Position numbers and translations under genes: made by a program. DNA of 11,722 nucleotides from NCBI GenBank assembly GCA_030614505.1, contig JAUWTX010000037.1, positions 1-11,722 on the forward strand, in the 5' to 3' direction. The DNA comes from Desulfuromonadales bacterium. GTDB lineage: Bacteria; Desulfobacterota; Desulfuromonadia; Desulfuromonadales; BM103. Numbering within the stretch: position 1 is the first letter of the stretch; every line of letters starts with the position of its first letter. Positions 1-6,721 of the stretch are shown piece by piece. The notes beneath the pieces are model-generated. The model did not search any database. It was given only the letters and a program-made list of their open reading frames with translations, and had not been told where the DNA came from.

Positions 1-1031
1 CGCCGCTGCTTCCCTGCAACCTGGTGCTCCTCCATCTTGGCGATGTTGTGGCAGACATCATAAATAACCGACATGCGCAGATCAGCCTGATTTCTGCCGA
101 GAACCCGTTCGAAACTCTCCCGGACCCAGGCGGTGATCAACTGACGGTTGGCAAAGGCAAAGTTGGCCGCACAGGCCATGGCCGCCAGATACTGTTTCCC
201 TTCCGGGCTGTTGAGCGGAGCACAGCACAGCTGCTTATCCGGCAGTTCGATGCCATATTTATGGGCCGCGTGCAGCATCATCTTTAAATAATCATCACAT
301 ACTTGGTAACCGAAACCGCGGCTGCCGGTGTGAATACTGACCGTGATCTGACCTGGGAACAGCCCCAGAACCTCGGCGGCTTCGGGATCATGGATCTCAT
401 CGACCAGGTCGATCTCCAGAAAATGATTGCCGGAACCAAGTGTTCCGAGCTGGTTACGGCCCCGTTCCAGGGCCCGGTCCGAAACAACCTCCGGATCCGC
501 ACCGGCGATCGTCCCCAGTTCCTCGATATGATGCAGGTCTTCCGCGCGGCCATAATCGTTTTCCACTGCCCAGCGTGCGCCCCGGGTCAAGACCTTGCGC
601 TCTTCGGCAACGCTGAGTTTGAGGTCCCGGCGATGGGAACCGACTCCCGAGGGGACGTTACGGTACAATTCATTGGCCAGCTTTTCGATCTGCGGGCGAA
701 CCTCCTGGACCTCAAGCTCCGTGCGGAGCAGACGCACCCCGCAATTGATATCGTAGCCAACCCCGCCGGGAGAGATCACGCCCTCCTCGGCATCAAAGGC
801 TGCCACTCCACCGATGGGAAAACCGTAACCCCAATGAATATCGGGCATGGCGATAGAAGGACCGACAATCCCGGGGAGAGTAGCGACGTTGCGTACCTGT
901 TCCAGGGCCTGCTCTTTTTCCAGAATGTCCATCATCTGGCGGCTGGCAAAGACAAGACCGTCGGTGCGCATTGCTCCTGCACGTGGAATCCGCCAGCGGA
1001 ACTCGTCAATCTGTTGAATCCGGACACTCAT
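1..1031 (-). CDS. rtcB: RNA-splicing ligase RtcB (3' end outside the window)
   Basis: GTP- and Mn2+-dependent RNA ligase that joins 2',3'-cyclic phosphate or 3'-phosphate ends to 5'-OH ends, acting in cytoplasmic RNA repair. I translated the first 343 codons. Visible motifs are PDIHWGYGFPIGG (residues 63-75), GYDINCGVR (92-100), LGSGNHFLE (198-206), HTGSRG (234-239) and CHNIAK (327-332). D94, C97, H203, H234 and H328 match the known metal-site residues, and N202 also fits. The histidine that becomes guanylylated (His404 in the Pyrococcus enzyme) would lie past the left edge, so an intact C-terminus cannot be confirmed. The ATG at 1029-1031 follows AGGAGA with a suitable spacer. It lies 32 bases after the archease stop codon, so the two are very likely co-transcribed. 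No RtcR-type regulator is visible here. Identity is certain; only completeness is open. Confidence 0.96.
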   Translation of the reverse strand, partial: MSVRIQQIDEFRWRIPRAGAMRTDGLVFASRQMMDILEKEQALEQVRNVATLPGIVGPSIAMPDIHWGYGFPIGGVAAFDAEEGVISPGGVGYDINCGVRLLRTELEVQEVRPQIEKLANELYRNVPSGVGSHRRDLKLSVAEERKVLTRGARWAVENDYGRAEDLHHIEELGTIAGADPEVVSDRALERGRNQLGTLGSGNHFLEIDLVDEIHDPEAAEVLGLFPGQITVSIHTGSRGFGYQVCDDYLKMMLHAAHKYGIELPDKQLCCAPLNSPEGKQYLAAMACAANFAFANRQLITAWVRESFERVLGRNQADLRMSVIYDVCHNIAKMEEHQVAGKQR

Positions 1032-1063
1032 TGCACTCTCCTGACAACAGCGATCGACATCAA

Positions 1064-1480
1064 CTAAAGATCGACAAAAACCTGCGCAGTCCAGCCTTTT
1101 CCCGTCGACTCCACCCTGATCTGATGATAAGTGACCGCCTTGATTTCCCTCTCCAGAAAATGACGGGCTGGATCAAATGTTTCTCCCCGCACCCGCGCCT
1201 TCAATCGTTGCTCATCAATGGTTTCAATCTCAAAACACGCGGGTAGAAAATGCCGGGTTTCCAGCAGGAAGACCAGTTCGCCCAGCCAGTTGACCAGCAA
1301 CTCCTCGCGGTCCATTCCAACCACTTCGATTATCATTTCGGTCTGCGGACGGATATCCGGACATGCGGTGATGATCTGCCGCAACCCCAGTGCCATCTGC
1401 TGAAACAGGGCCGACTGGCTTTCCCCTTCTGCTTCGATCCCCATATCTGCAGTATGTTCCAGCAATCGATAACTATTCAT
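1064..1480 (-). CDS. Archease (RtcB cofactor)
   Basis: Small protein that speeds RtcB guanylylation and lets the ligase turn over repeatedly. The 138-residue product has the usual family length. It opens with the archease signature LEHTADMG (residues 7-14), containing metal-ligand candidate D12. The mid-protein MDREELLVNWLGELVF (56-71), the KAVTYH segment (114-119) and the closing VFVDL with D137 as the penultimate residue are all typical. Being immediately upstream of rtcB on the same strand is the classic arrangement and supports the call strongly. The start is set by homology to the N-terminal signature. There is no well-spaced Shine-Dalgarno: the nearest purine run, AAAGGA, is about 16 bases upstream of the ATG, so translation initiation may be weak or the transcript may have an unusual leader. 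Confidence 0.95.
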   Translation of the reverse strand: MNSYRLLEHTADMGIEAEGESQSALFQQMALGLRQIITACPDIRPQTEMIIEVVGMDREELLVNWLGELVFLLETRHFLPACFEIETIDEQRLKARVRGETFDPARHFLEREIKAVTYHQIRVESTGKGWTAQVFVDL

Positions 1481-1552
1481 GGCGACAGGTGGTAAATCCT
1501 TTCCGATCAGCTAAACTATGTTCTTGGAACTAACCCATTCCCAGTTTACCCG

Positions 1553-1600
1553 ACAGACATGGTCCAGTGTCCAGTGGGGTCTGACCCGTGTCCATTCTGT
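1553..1600. repeat. REP-like imperfect palindrome with tandem 7-mers
   Basis: The outer arms ACAGACATGG (1553-1562) and CCATTCTGT (1592-1600) pair with a single bulged base. Inside are two head-to-tail copies of GTCCAGT (1562-1568 and 1569-1575) and a GGGTC-T-GACCC dyad (1577-1587). No T-tract follows on either strand, so a standard intrinsic terminator is unlikely. The form resembles a REP-type interspersed element; that classification is an inference. Confidence 0.5.
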
Positions 1601-1705
1601 AGAAAATTCTTATAGAAACAGCTTCAGGTGGTTTGGGCAAGAAGCAAGAGTCGGGGCACTCAAAAAGAGTATTTAAATTAGGGTGTCTACTTTGTGGCTT
1701 TCGAC

Positions 1706-1711
1706 TATAAT
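1706..1711 (+). promoter_or_regulatory. Candidate -10 box for the tandem-GAF gene
   Basis: A perfect TATAAT lies about 50 bases upstream of the start codon. The -35 position (around 1683-1688, GTGTCT) does not match TTGACA and there is no extended TG. If it is used, it is probably a weak or activator-assisted promoter. Confidence 0.4.
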
Positions 1712-1760
1712 CAAACGGATTCTCTTTAATAATTATTTTTTCGATGGAGGCACTTGAAGC

Positions 1761-2924
1761 ATGATTCAGACAAATACGAACGAATACTTCCGACTCTTTT
1801 TTGAAACGGCTCAAGCGATTCTTTCTGCTCGCAATCTTCAGGAAATTCTCGATTCCCTGGTGCAGAGAACCGTCGCCGCACTGGAGATCAAGGCCGGAGG
1901 CTTGCGATTGATTGATGATGAGAGTAACAATCTCAAACAGGTCGCATCTTTTGGTTTGAGTGAGACCTATCTGAATAAAGGCGCGCTTAACGCCGATCAG
2001 AGTATCCCCGAGGTGTTGGAAGGGCTCGTTGTTTACGTCAAGGACGCTTGCAGCGACCCACGCATTCAATATCCTGATGCCATGCGTGCAGAAGGGATAA
2101 GGGCTGTTCTCTCGGTACCTGTGATCGCTGGAGAAAAGGTTATTGGCGTACTGCGACTCTACAGCGCCGAACCGCATGACTACAGTGATGAGGATATCGA
2201 GTTTGTTTCCGCCTTGGCCGAAATGGGCGGGATGGCAATTGCTAACGCCAAGCTTTATCAAGATAAAGGCGAAAAACTTGCCGCACTGTTCGATGAGATC
2301 GGTGTCGATCTGCCAACGACAGAGGAGAGCGGCGTGCAGCAACTCGAACTCCCCGAAATGCCGGCGGTCGATCCAAACAAGTGTCTTGGCTATTTCCGAA
2401 CCTTGCATGAAGTGACCAGCGCTGTTCTCTCCACCCTCGATTCCAAAGAGGTGGTTCAACTGATTGTCGATAAGGTGATCGATATCATGCAGGTTAAAGC
2501 AGGCGCCTTGCGGTTGCGCAATGAAACCACGCACGAACTTGAACTGATCGCCACGACCGGTCTGAGTGAAAAATTTCTTGCCAAGGGGCAACCGCATACT
2601 GACCAGAGCATCAGCGAGACGCTGGCAGGAAAACCGGTTCTGATTACCGATACTGCCAATGATCCGCGCCTTGAATACCCGGTTGAAACTGTCGCCGAAG
2701 GGATTGCTTCGATTCTCTCCATGCCGATCATTGCACACCAGCGAGTTGTCGGCGTGCTGAGGCTTTACAGCGCCGACAAACACTTGTACAGCCAGGAAGA
2801 TATCATCTTCCTCTCCGCACTTGCCGAGATCGCTGGCATTGCCATTATGAATGCCAAAATTTACGAGAAAACCCGCAACGATCTTTCTTTCTGGACTGCC
2901 ACTCTCGGTTATATGCAGGATTGA
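1761..2924 (+). CDS. Tandem GAF-domain protein without output domain
   Basis: This 387-residue soluble protein consists of two GAF domains, roughly residues 25-166 and 226-368, joined by an acidic, proline-containing linker (about 167-225). The domains look like an internal duplication. They share GLSE-x(2)-L-x-KG (66-74 and 267-276), a DPR-x(2)-YP block (99-105 and 301-307) and GVLRLYSA (129-136 and 331-338). GAF domains bind small ligands such as cyclic nucleotides, tetrapyrroles or gases. No cyclic-nucleotide NKFDE motif and no histidine kinase, GGDEF, EAL, HTH or phosphatase domain is present, so it is probably a stand-alone sensor acting on a partner. Ligand and partner are unknown. The ATG follows GGAGG with a 10-base spacer. 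The ppiC start is 50 bases downstream, so co-transcription is possible. Confidence 0.9.
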   Translation: MIQTNTNEYFRLFFETAQAILSARNLQEILDSLVQRTVAALEIKAGGLRLIDDESNNLKQVASFGLSETYLNKGALNADQSIPEVLEGLVVYVKDACSDPRIQYPDAMRAEGIRAVLSVPVIAGEKVIGVLRLYSAEPHDYSDEDIEFVSALAEMGGMAIANAKLYQDKGEKLAALFDEIGVDLPTTEESGVQQLELPEMPAVDPNKCLGYFRTLHEVTSAVLSTLDSKEVVQLIVDKVIDIMQVKAGALRLRNETTHELELIATTGLSEKFLAKGQPHTDQSISETLAGKPVLITDTANDPRLEYPVETVAEGIASILSMPIIAHQRVVGVLRLYSADKHLYSQEDIIFLSALAEIAGIAIMNAKIYEKTRNDLSFWTATLGYMQD

Positions 2925-2942
2925 TTCTGAGAGTTGATTGTA

Positions 2943-2955
2943 GGGGACACTCAAA
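2943..2955 (+). repeat. GGGGACA-YTCAA motif, copy after the GAF gene
   Basis: GGGGACACTCAAA lies in the GAF-ppiC gap, just before the ppiC ribosome site. Related copies are at 1653-1666 (GGGGCACTCAAAAA) and 3272-3283 (GGGGACATTCAA). The copies are short, so shared origin is suggestive only. Confidence 0.4.
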
Positions 2956-2974
2956 ACATAGAAGGAGATTTATC

Positions 2975-3256
2975 ATGGCAAGAGCAAGCGCCCGGCACAT
3001 CCTGGTGCCTAGCGAGACGGACTGCAACAACCTTAAAAACTTGATCGAAGGCGGTGAAGACTTCGCTGAAATCGCCAAAGTGCACTCCAAATGTCCATCC
3101 GGCCAGCAGGGTGGAGCATTGGGTGAGTTTTCACCTGGACAGATGGTCAAGGAATTTGACGAAGTGGTTTTCTCCGGCGAAGTCGGCAAAGTCCACGGTC
3201 CGGTCAAAACCCAGTTCGGTTACCATCTGATCGAAATCACCGATCGTACGGATTGA
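2975..3256 (+). CDS. ppiC: Parvulin-type peptidyl-prolyl cis-trans isomerase
   Basis: Single-domain rotamase that interconverts cis and trans peptide bonds before proline in folding proteins. From the ATG at 2975 the product is 93 residues, the same length as E. coli PpiC, and it consists of the rotamase domain alone. It has no signal peptide, so a cytoplasmic location is expected. Recognisable parts are ARHILV (residues 6-11) with conserved H8, the CPSGQQGGALGEF block (40-52) with C40, GQMVKEFDEVVFS (55-67) with active-site M57 and F61, and the closing TQFGYHLIEI (79-88) with H84. The start was chosen because AAGGAG at 2962-2967 lies 7 bases before it. An in-frame start farther upstream adds 18 residues of poor similarity and overlaps the end of the GAF gene. 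Confidence 0.95.
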   Translation: MARASARHILVPSETDCNNLKNLIEGGEDFAEIAKVHSKCPSGQQGGALGEFSPGQMVKEFDEVVFSGEVGKVHGPVKTQFGYHLIEITDRTD

Positions 3257-3271
3257 GAGTAGCGTTTCATC

Positions 3272-3298
3272 GGGGACATTCAAGAGGGACATCTCAAA
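3272..3298 (+). repeat. GGGGACA-YTCAA motif, doubled copy after ppiC
   Basis: GGGGACATTCAA (3272-3283) is followed at once by GAGGGACATCTCAAA (3284-3298), a partial second copy whose first ten bases are the left arm of the inverted repeat at 3284-3313. Confidence 0.4.
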
Positions 3299-3313
3299 TC
3301 ATGGATGTCCCTC
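3284..3313. repeat. Perfect 10-bp inverted repeat between convergent genes
   Basis: GAGGGACATC (3284-3293) and GATGTCCCTC (3304-3313) are exact reverse complements around a 10-nt loop. The element lies between the ppiC stop and the DUF309 gene end, and its right arm includes two bases of the DUF309 TGA codon (3312-3314). It could fold in both transcripts as a bidirectional terminator or RNA-end stabiliser, but no U-tract follows on either side. A short repeat element is an equal alternative. Confidence 0.6.
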
Positions 3314-3845
3314 ATTCCTCTCTCTCGTTTGAAAAGTGTAGCTCAATGCGTGGGAATTCACCGTGATCCTCACGTAGACAGCGTTTCACTTCATCAATAA
3401 ACGACGCAATCTCGATACCGAGATAGACCCCCTCGACCAGTGAAAGTTTTTCGATACCGGATTTGGTGAGCGACTGCGCCCCGCGCGGCTCATCAATGAA
3501 ACGCTTTAGCTGGGCGCCTGCCAACTGGATCAACCCTTGCACGAATTTGCCGCACTGGGTCGACTTCTGCCCAGCTGCCAGCCATACTGTTTCAAGGGCT
3601 TCATGCGCCTCCCACCAGTAACCGCGATTGAACAGGTCGATACCGTACAGGTAGGGCTCGCAGGTGCGCCAGTCGACGGGCAGAAAGTGCGGCAGATAAT
3701 CCTCCTCCTCATTGTAGGAATGTCCAGCCGGATCGGTGCGCGGATGGGGGAGAGGGGTGCCGGCCTGGAAGGGGAGATAGCGATAGTGCGGAAAAGGACG
3801 TTGGGTATAACGTTGCAGATCGGGTTTAGTGAAGATCGGTTTCAT
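3312..3845 (-). CDS. DUF309 domain-containing protein
   Basis: The 177-residue product has an N-terminal extension with the block HPRTDPAGHSY (residues 34-44), followed by the helical DUF309 core at about 69-130. The core carries the signature LFNRGYWWEAHEALETVW (71-88) and a following QGLIQLAGAQLKRF segment (103-116). DUF309 proteins are small alpha-helical proteins of unknown biochemical role. I chose the ATG at 3843-3845, preceded by GAGAAG four bases away. A TTG four codons upstream is possible but has no Shine-Dalgarno and overlaps the preceding stop. The gene is last in the minus-strand cluster, 8 bases after the endonuclease-family gene, so the two are probably translated from one message. 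Its stop overlaps the inverted repeat at 3284-3313. Confidence 0.87.
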   Translation of the reverse strand: MKPIFTKPDLQRYTQRPFPHYRYLPFQAGTPLPHPRTDPAGHSYNEEEDYLPHFLPVDWRTCEPYLYGIDLFNRGYWWEAHEALETVWLAAGQKSTQCGKFVQGLIQLAGAQLKRFIDEPRGAQSLTKSGIEKLSLVEGVYLGIEIASFIDEVKRCLREDHGEFPRIELHFSNEREE

Positions 3846-3853
3846 GCTGCTTC

Positions 3854-4681
3854 TCAATGAACTGTCTGCAAATTCGTTGAGGATGAAGTTTGGGCTCCAG
3901 CGACTATGCGGTCGACTTTCTCCAGGCAGGAACAGTGCGGCGGCCGTGGCTCTTTGCGGTGTTCTTCCTCAACCTTGACATCAAAGTCAACCATCACCGG
4001 CAGGTGGTCAGAAAAGGTCACACGTGGTATCTGGAAGTCCCGCACTTCAATTTCCTTGCTGTGGAGGAAAAAATCGAGATGCCGGTGTGGCTTATTGCTC
4101 GGATAGGTTGGCAGCCCCTCGACGTTGGCATTCTGCAGCCCCGTAGCTGCCAGGAACATGTCGATTTCGCGTTCGCCCCAGAGCATGTTGAAATCCCCCG
4201 CGACCACGCAGGGTCTCTTGGTTTGCTTTATCAGGTCGTAGAGGGCGCTCAGTTGATGGTGCCGCGTCCGCGCTCCCACTGCCAGATGTACCAGATAAAC
4301 CACGACATGTTGCAGCTCCAGTTCTATCACCAGCCGCTTCATACCGTGCTTAAAAAAATGAAAAGTTTCGTGACGGATGCGATCCCGCGTCAGGAATGCG
4401 TTCCCCTGTTTTTTCAACACTGGCACACGCCGCCAGAAAGATCCTTGTTCGTATTTGATCGAATGTGAGTGATAGTGTCCCAGTGATTTTGCCAGCAACT
4501 CGGCCTGGTTCTTGCCGCCACTGCGATAGGAGCCATGGTCCACCTCGATCAGGCCAACCAGGTCGGGTTCCTGGTCGTGCAGAAAAGCTGCTATACGCTC
4601 CAGGTTCTTGCGCGAAGAACTGACAGAAGTATGCAGCTTCGGTCCGGTTGCATAGCGTATGTTATAGAGTAAAAATCTCAT
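3854..4681 (-). CDS. Endonuclease/exonuclease/phosphatase (EEP) family protein
   Basis: A 275-residue member of the metal-dependent EEP superfamily, which includes DNase I, exonuclease III and phosphodiesterases acting on nucleic acid, phospholipid or nucleotide substrates. The core motifs appear in order: LYNIRYATG (residues 5-13, metal-ligand Asn), GLIEVDHGSY (43-52, metal-ligand Glu), LVHLAVG (130-136, catalytic-type His), VAGDFNM (160-166, Asp and Asn), HLDFF (201-205) and SDHLPV (224-229, Asp-His pair). The catalytic set appears complete. About 35 C-terminal residues after the domain are charged and low in obvious structure. No signal peptide is seen, so a cytoplasmic location is likely. 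The ATG at 4679-4681 follows AGGGGG with a 5-base spacer; a GTG two codons upstream would place the start on the Shine-Dalgarno. The true substrate cannot be read from sequence. Confidence 0.9.
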   Translation of the reverse strand: MRFLLYNIRYATGPKLHTSVSSSRKNLERIAAFLHDQEPDLVGLIEVDHGSYRSGGKNQAELLAKSLGHYHSHSIKYEQGSFWRRVPVLKKQGNAFLTRDRIRHETFHFFKHGMKRLVIELELQHVVVYLVHLAVGARTRHHQLSALYDLIKQTKRPCVVAGDFNMLWGEREIDMFLAATGLQNANVEGLPTYPSNKPHRHLDFFLHSKEIEVRDFQIPRVTFSDHLPVMVDFDVKVEEEHRKEPRPPHCSCLEKVDRIVAGAQTSSSTNLQTVH

Positions 4682-4699
4682 CTGCACCCCCTGGATTTA

Positions 4700-5545
4700 T
4701 TAAAATAGATCCTGCAGTTCTTCGATACTTTCCACCCAAGGTTCATAACGCTGCCCGAAGTTCAGCCGGACTTGGTAGTGCACGCGCTTCTTGCCGTCGT
4801 TGTTGTAATAGTGATTGCCAGCATAGAGACGTTCATCGCTCGGCAGCTTTTCAAGAATGGTGTGATGCTGACGCGGCACATGAATGGTTTCGGTCAGAAT
4901 CTGATCGATCCGACCGGAGAGTTTGGGCTCGGATTTTTCGTTATCCTTATTTGACACCCAGTTTACCACTGCGCGGACCTGGCCGGGTGTAATCAGGTAA
5001 TGCTCAGTTTCGGGATAACGATTGCGCAGCGCAGCGGCATCGGCCCCGACATCAACGGCGAACAGCCGGGAGGCCAAACGCAGACTCACCTCGAGTTCTT
5101 TTTTGCGTCGGTCGGCAGCATCTTGTTCCATCTTTCCTTTGGCAACCTGGGTGGGCAGTTTGGCAATCTCCTCCAACTGGTCTTCACGGTAAGCTTCCCA
5201 GGCGCGTCCCTCGTATTCGAGTACAACATAGGTCTTTATCGGCAAGGCACGATAATAGCGGTCGCGATGTTCGGCGAAGTTCAGGAAGTTGTCATCGAAG
5301 CCGAGTTCGGTCAGTTTGTCATTATCGAACCAATCCCACTCCCCATTATGTTTGTTCCAGTTGAGGCGCAGTGAGACGCCGGTGTTTTCGTCGTGGCGGT
5401 AATTGTAGGCCAAGGGCTGTTCTCGTTCCGTCAGCATTATTGTCGCTTCGGGGGTGCCGCTGCGATTGAGGGCGACCCCGGCGAGGACGAAGGCATTGAT
5501 CGCCAGCAGCAGGAGCAGGGCGATTACCAGACCGTGACGTTTCAT
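4700..5545 (-). CDS. DUF4824-like membrane-anchored protein
   Basis: The 281-residue product starts with a positively charged MKRH and one hydrophobic segment (about 6-24) that should act as a signal anchor, placing the rest outside the cytoplasmic membrane. The outer part includes LTEREQPLAYNY (38-49), SLRLNW (58-63), KLTELGFD (77-84) and a charged, probably helical stretch at about 117-160. This pattern resembles the DUF4824 family, recognised from memory; function is unknown. The ATG follows GGGGAGG at good spacing. It overlaps the stop of the upstream DUF2157 gene by 4 bases (ATGA), indicating translational coupling and suggesting that the two proteins work together in the membrane. The endonuclease-family gene starts 18 bases after its stop. 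Confidence 0.8.
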   Translation of the reverse strand: MKRHGLVIALLLLLAINAFVLAGVALNRSGTPEATIMLTEREQPLAYNYRHDENTGVSLRLNWNKHNGEWDWFDNDKLTELGFDDNFLNFAEHRDRYYRALPIKTYVVLEYEGRAWEAYREDQLEEIAKLPTQVAKGKMEQDAADRRKKELEVSLRLASRLFAVDVGADAAALRNRYPETEHYLITPGQVRAVVNWVSNKDNEKSEPKLSGRIDQILTETIHVPRQHHTILEKLPSDERLYAGNHYYNNDGKKRVHYQVRLNFGQRYEPWVESIEELQDLF

Positions 5546-6600
5546 TCCACACCTCCCCGGGCCAGGCCACGAATGCGCTTGAGGACCAACAGCAAGCCGA
5601 TGGCGATCAGGCCGAGCAGCAGAAAGAACAGGTACTTCGGCAGCCAGCCCCACCACCAGTCGAACAGTTTGGTGTAGAGATAGAGGACAAAGAAGGTGCT
5701 GGCTAGATTAGTGGTGCCCGGCCAGCGACGGATGATGCCGAGTGCGATCATGGCGCCGGCGAGGACGAAGCCAGCAATCTGGTATCCTCCCTCAATAAAG
5801 TTGCTGCTCCAGGGCAGGTAGCTGATCTGCCCCCAGTTGGCCAGGATCAGGATGGAGATAAAGATTGCCAGCAGGCCGTAGCTGCGGTAAAGGCCCGGGA
5901 AAGCCGGGTAGCGGCGATGCGGGATCACTGCGGCTACGGCAAGCAGGGTGCCGGCGACAATGAAATTTTCCGGGCGCTCACCGAAGGAGAGCCAGTAGCA
6001 GCCGCTCCAGGTTCCGACCGTGGCAGCCAGGTAGCTCATGATACAGGTCATGCCGGCGACCAGTTGCAGGCGCAGCCCATAAGTGTAGGCTAGAATCAGC
6101 GCAAGGCTCCCCCAGGCAATGAAGGCGTTCTGGGTGGGGGTGATGTTAAAGATGATTCCTAAAACCGAGAGGTTCAGGACGAAGCAGGTAAAAGCGACCA
6201 GAGCCAGCAGAGAAGCGAAATAGAGGGTTTTTTCACGCCGGGCGGCGAATTCGATGCTCAAGGTCACCAGCAGGGGTGCGGCGATCAGGATGCCGACCTG
6301 GGTGGTAGTGCCGAGAAGACCCCAGAAGCGGTAGAAGAAAAAGAACACCGCTGCTGACAGGGCCAGTGCGCCGAGGAAAGAGATGATGCGCATCCCCCAG
6401 GAGAGCTGCTTGTCGGTGCCGCTGATGTCGATATCGAACTGCTGCGCATAACTCTTCAGCAAGGTGCTGTGATGGCTTTCGACCTTGTCCCATTCGTCAG
6501 CAGCGAGGGTGAGAACTCCTTCTGATTCAAGGGCGGATAGCTCCATATTGAAGGCACGGACCTGGTCTGCACGGCGCTGGGCGTCGTCTTTCTGGATCAT
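5542..6600 (-). CDS. DUF2157 multi-pass membrane protein
   Basis: A 352-residue integral membrane protein. A cytoplasmic helical N-terminal region (about 1-65) contains the LSALESEGVLT segment typical of DUF2157, followed by LSWGMRIISFLGALALSAAV (66-85) leading into the first membrane helix. About ten hydrophobic segments follow, roughly at 72-92, 101-119, 127-148, 158-177, 179-196, 212-226, 240-255, 272-290, 296-313 and 322-341. A WWWGWLPKY cluster sits before the last helix, and an Arg/Lys-rich tail ends the protein. The family has no assigned biochemical function. The ATG at 6598-6600 follows AGGA seven bases upstream; an in-frame extension to 6717 has no membrane or family character and was discarded. 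It is the first gene of the tight four-gene cluster and is coupled by an ATGA overlap to the DUF4824 gene. Confidence 0.88.
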   Translation of the reverse strand: MIQKDDAQRRADQVRAFNMELSALESEGVLTLAADEWDKVESHHSTLLKSYAQQFDIDISGTDKQLSWGMRIISFLGALALSAAVFFFFYRFWGLLGTTTQVGILIAAPLLVTLSIEFAARREKTLYFASLLALVAFTCFVLNLSVLGIIFNITPTQNAFIAWGSLALILAYTYGLRLQLVAGMTCIMSYLAATVGTWSGCYWLSFGERPENFIVAGTLLAVAAVIPHRRYPAFPGLYRSYGLLAIFISILILANWGQISYLPWSSNFIEGGYQIAGFVLAGAMIALGIIRRWPGTTNLASTFFVLYLYTKLFDWWWGWLPKYLFFLLLGLIAIGLLLVLKRIRGLARGGVE

Positions 6601-6721
6601 GGTCTCATCCTGGCTGCTAGTCAGAAAAGCGCAAAAGACAGTTGAGTGGAACTGGCCCTTATCCCACAAGAGACATAATACCAATGACAGATCTGAGCCG
6701 GGGTTGTGGCAGTACAATCAT

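Larger units (their letters stand above)
1481..1760. other. Divergent intergenic region, archease / tandem-GAF gene
   Basis: This 280-bp stretch has no convincing gene. It contains an imperfect palindrome at 1553-1600, a GGGGCACTCAAAAA motif at 1653-1666 that recurs elsewhere in the window, an AT-rich patch around 1670-1680, and a perfect TATAAT at 1706-1711 pointing toward the GAF gene. A small GTTC-TTG-GAAC dyad sits near 1520-1530 on the archease side. I could not identify a convincing archease promoter by eye. Confidence 0.7.

Noticed and set aside
303..1067. 254-codon plus-strand open frame opposite rtcB
   Set aside because: Antisense to an unmistakable rtcB; composition is that of a reverse-strand shadow and it has no recognisable domain.
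1530..2954. 474-codon open frame on the minus strand, opposite the GAF gene
   Set aside because: It lies almost wholly antisense to the GAF gene, shows no family resemblance, and its internal repetition only mirrors the duplicated GAF domains.
6601..6721. Possible terminator or promoter between the CBS and DUF2157 genes
   Set aside because: TATTAT is present on the minus strand but has no -35 at acceptable spacing, and no stem with a T-run was found.
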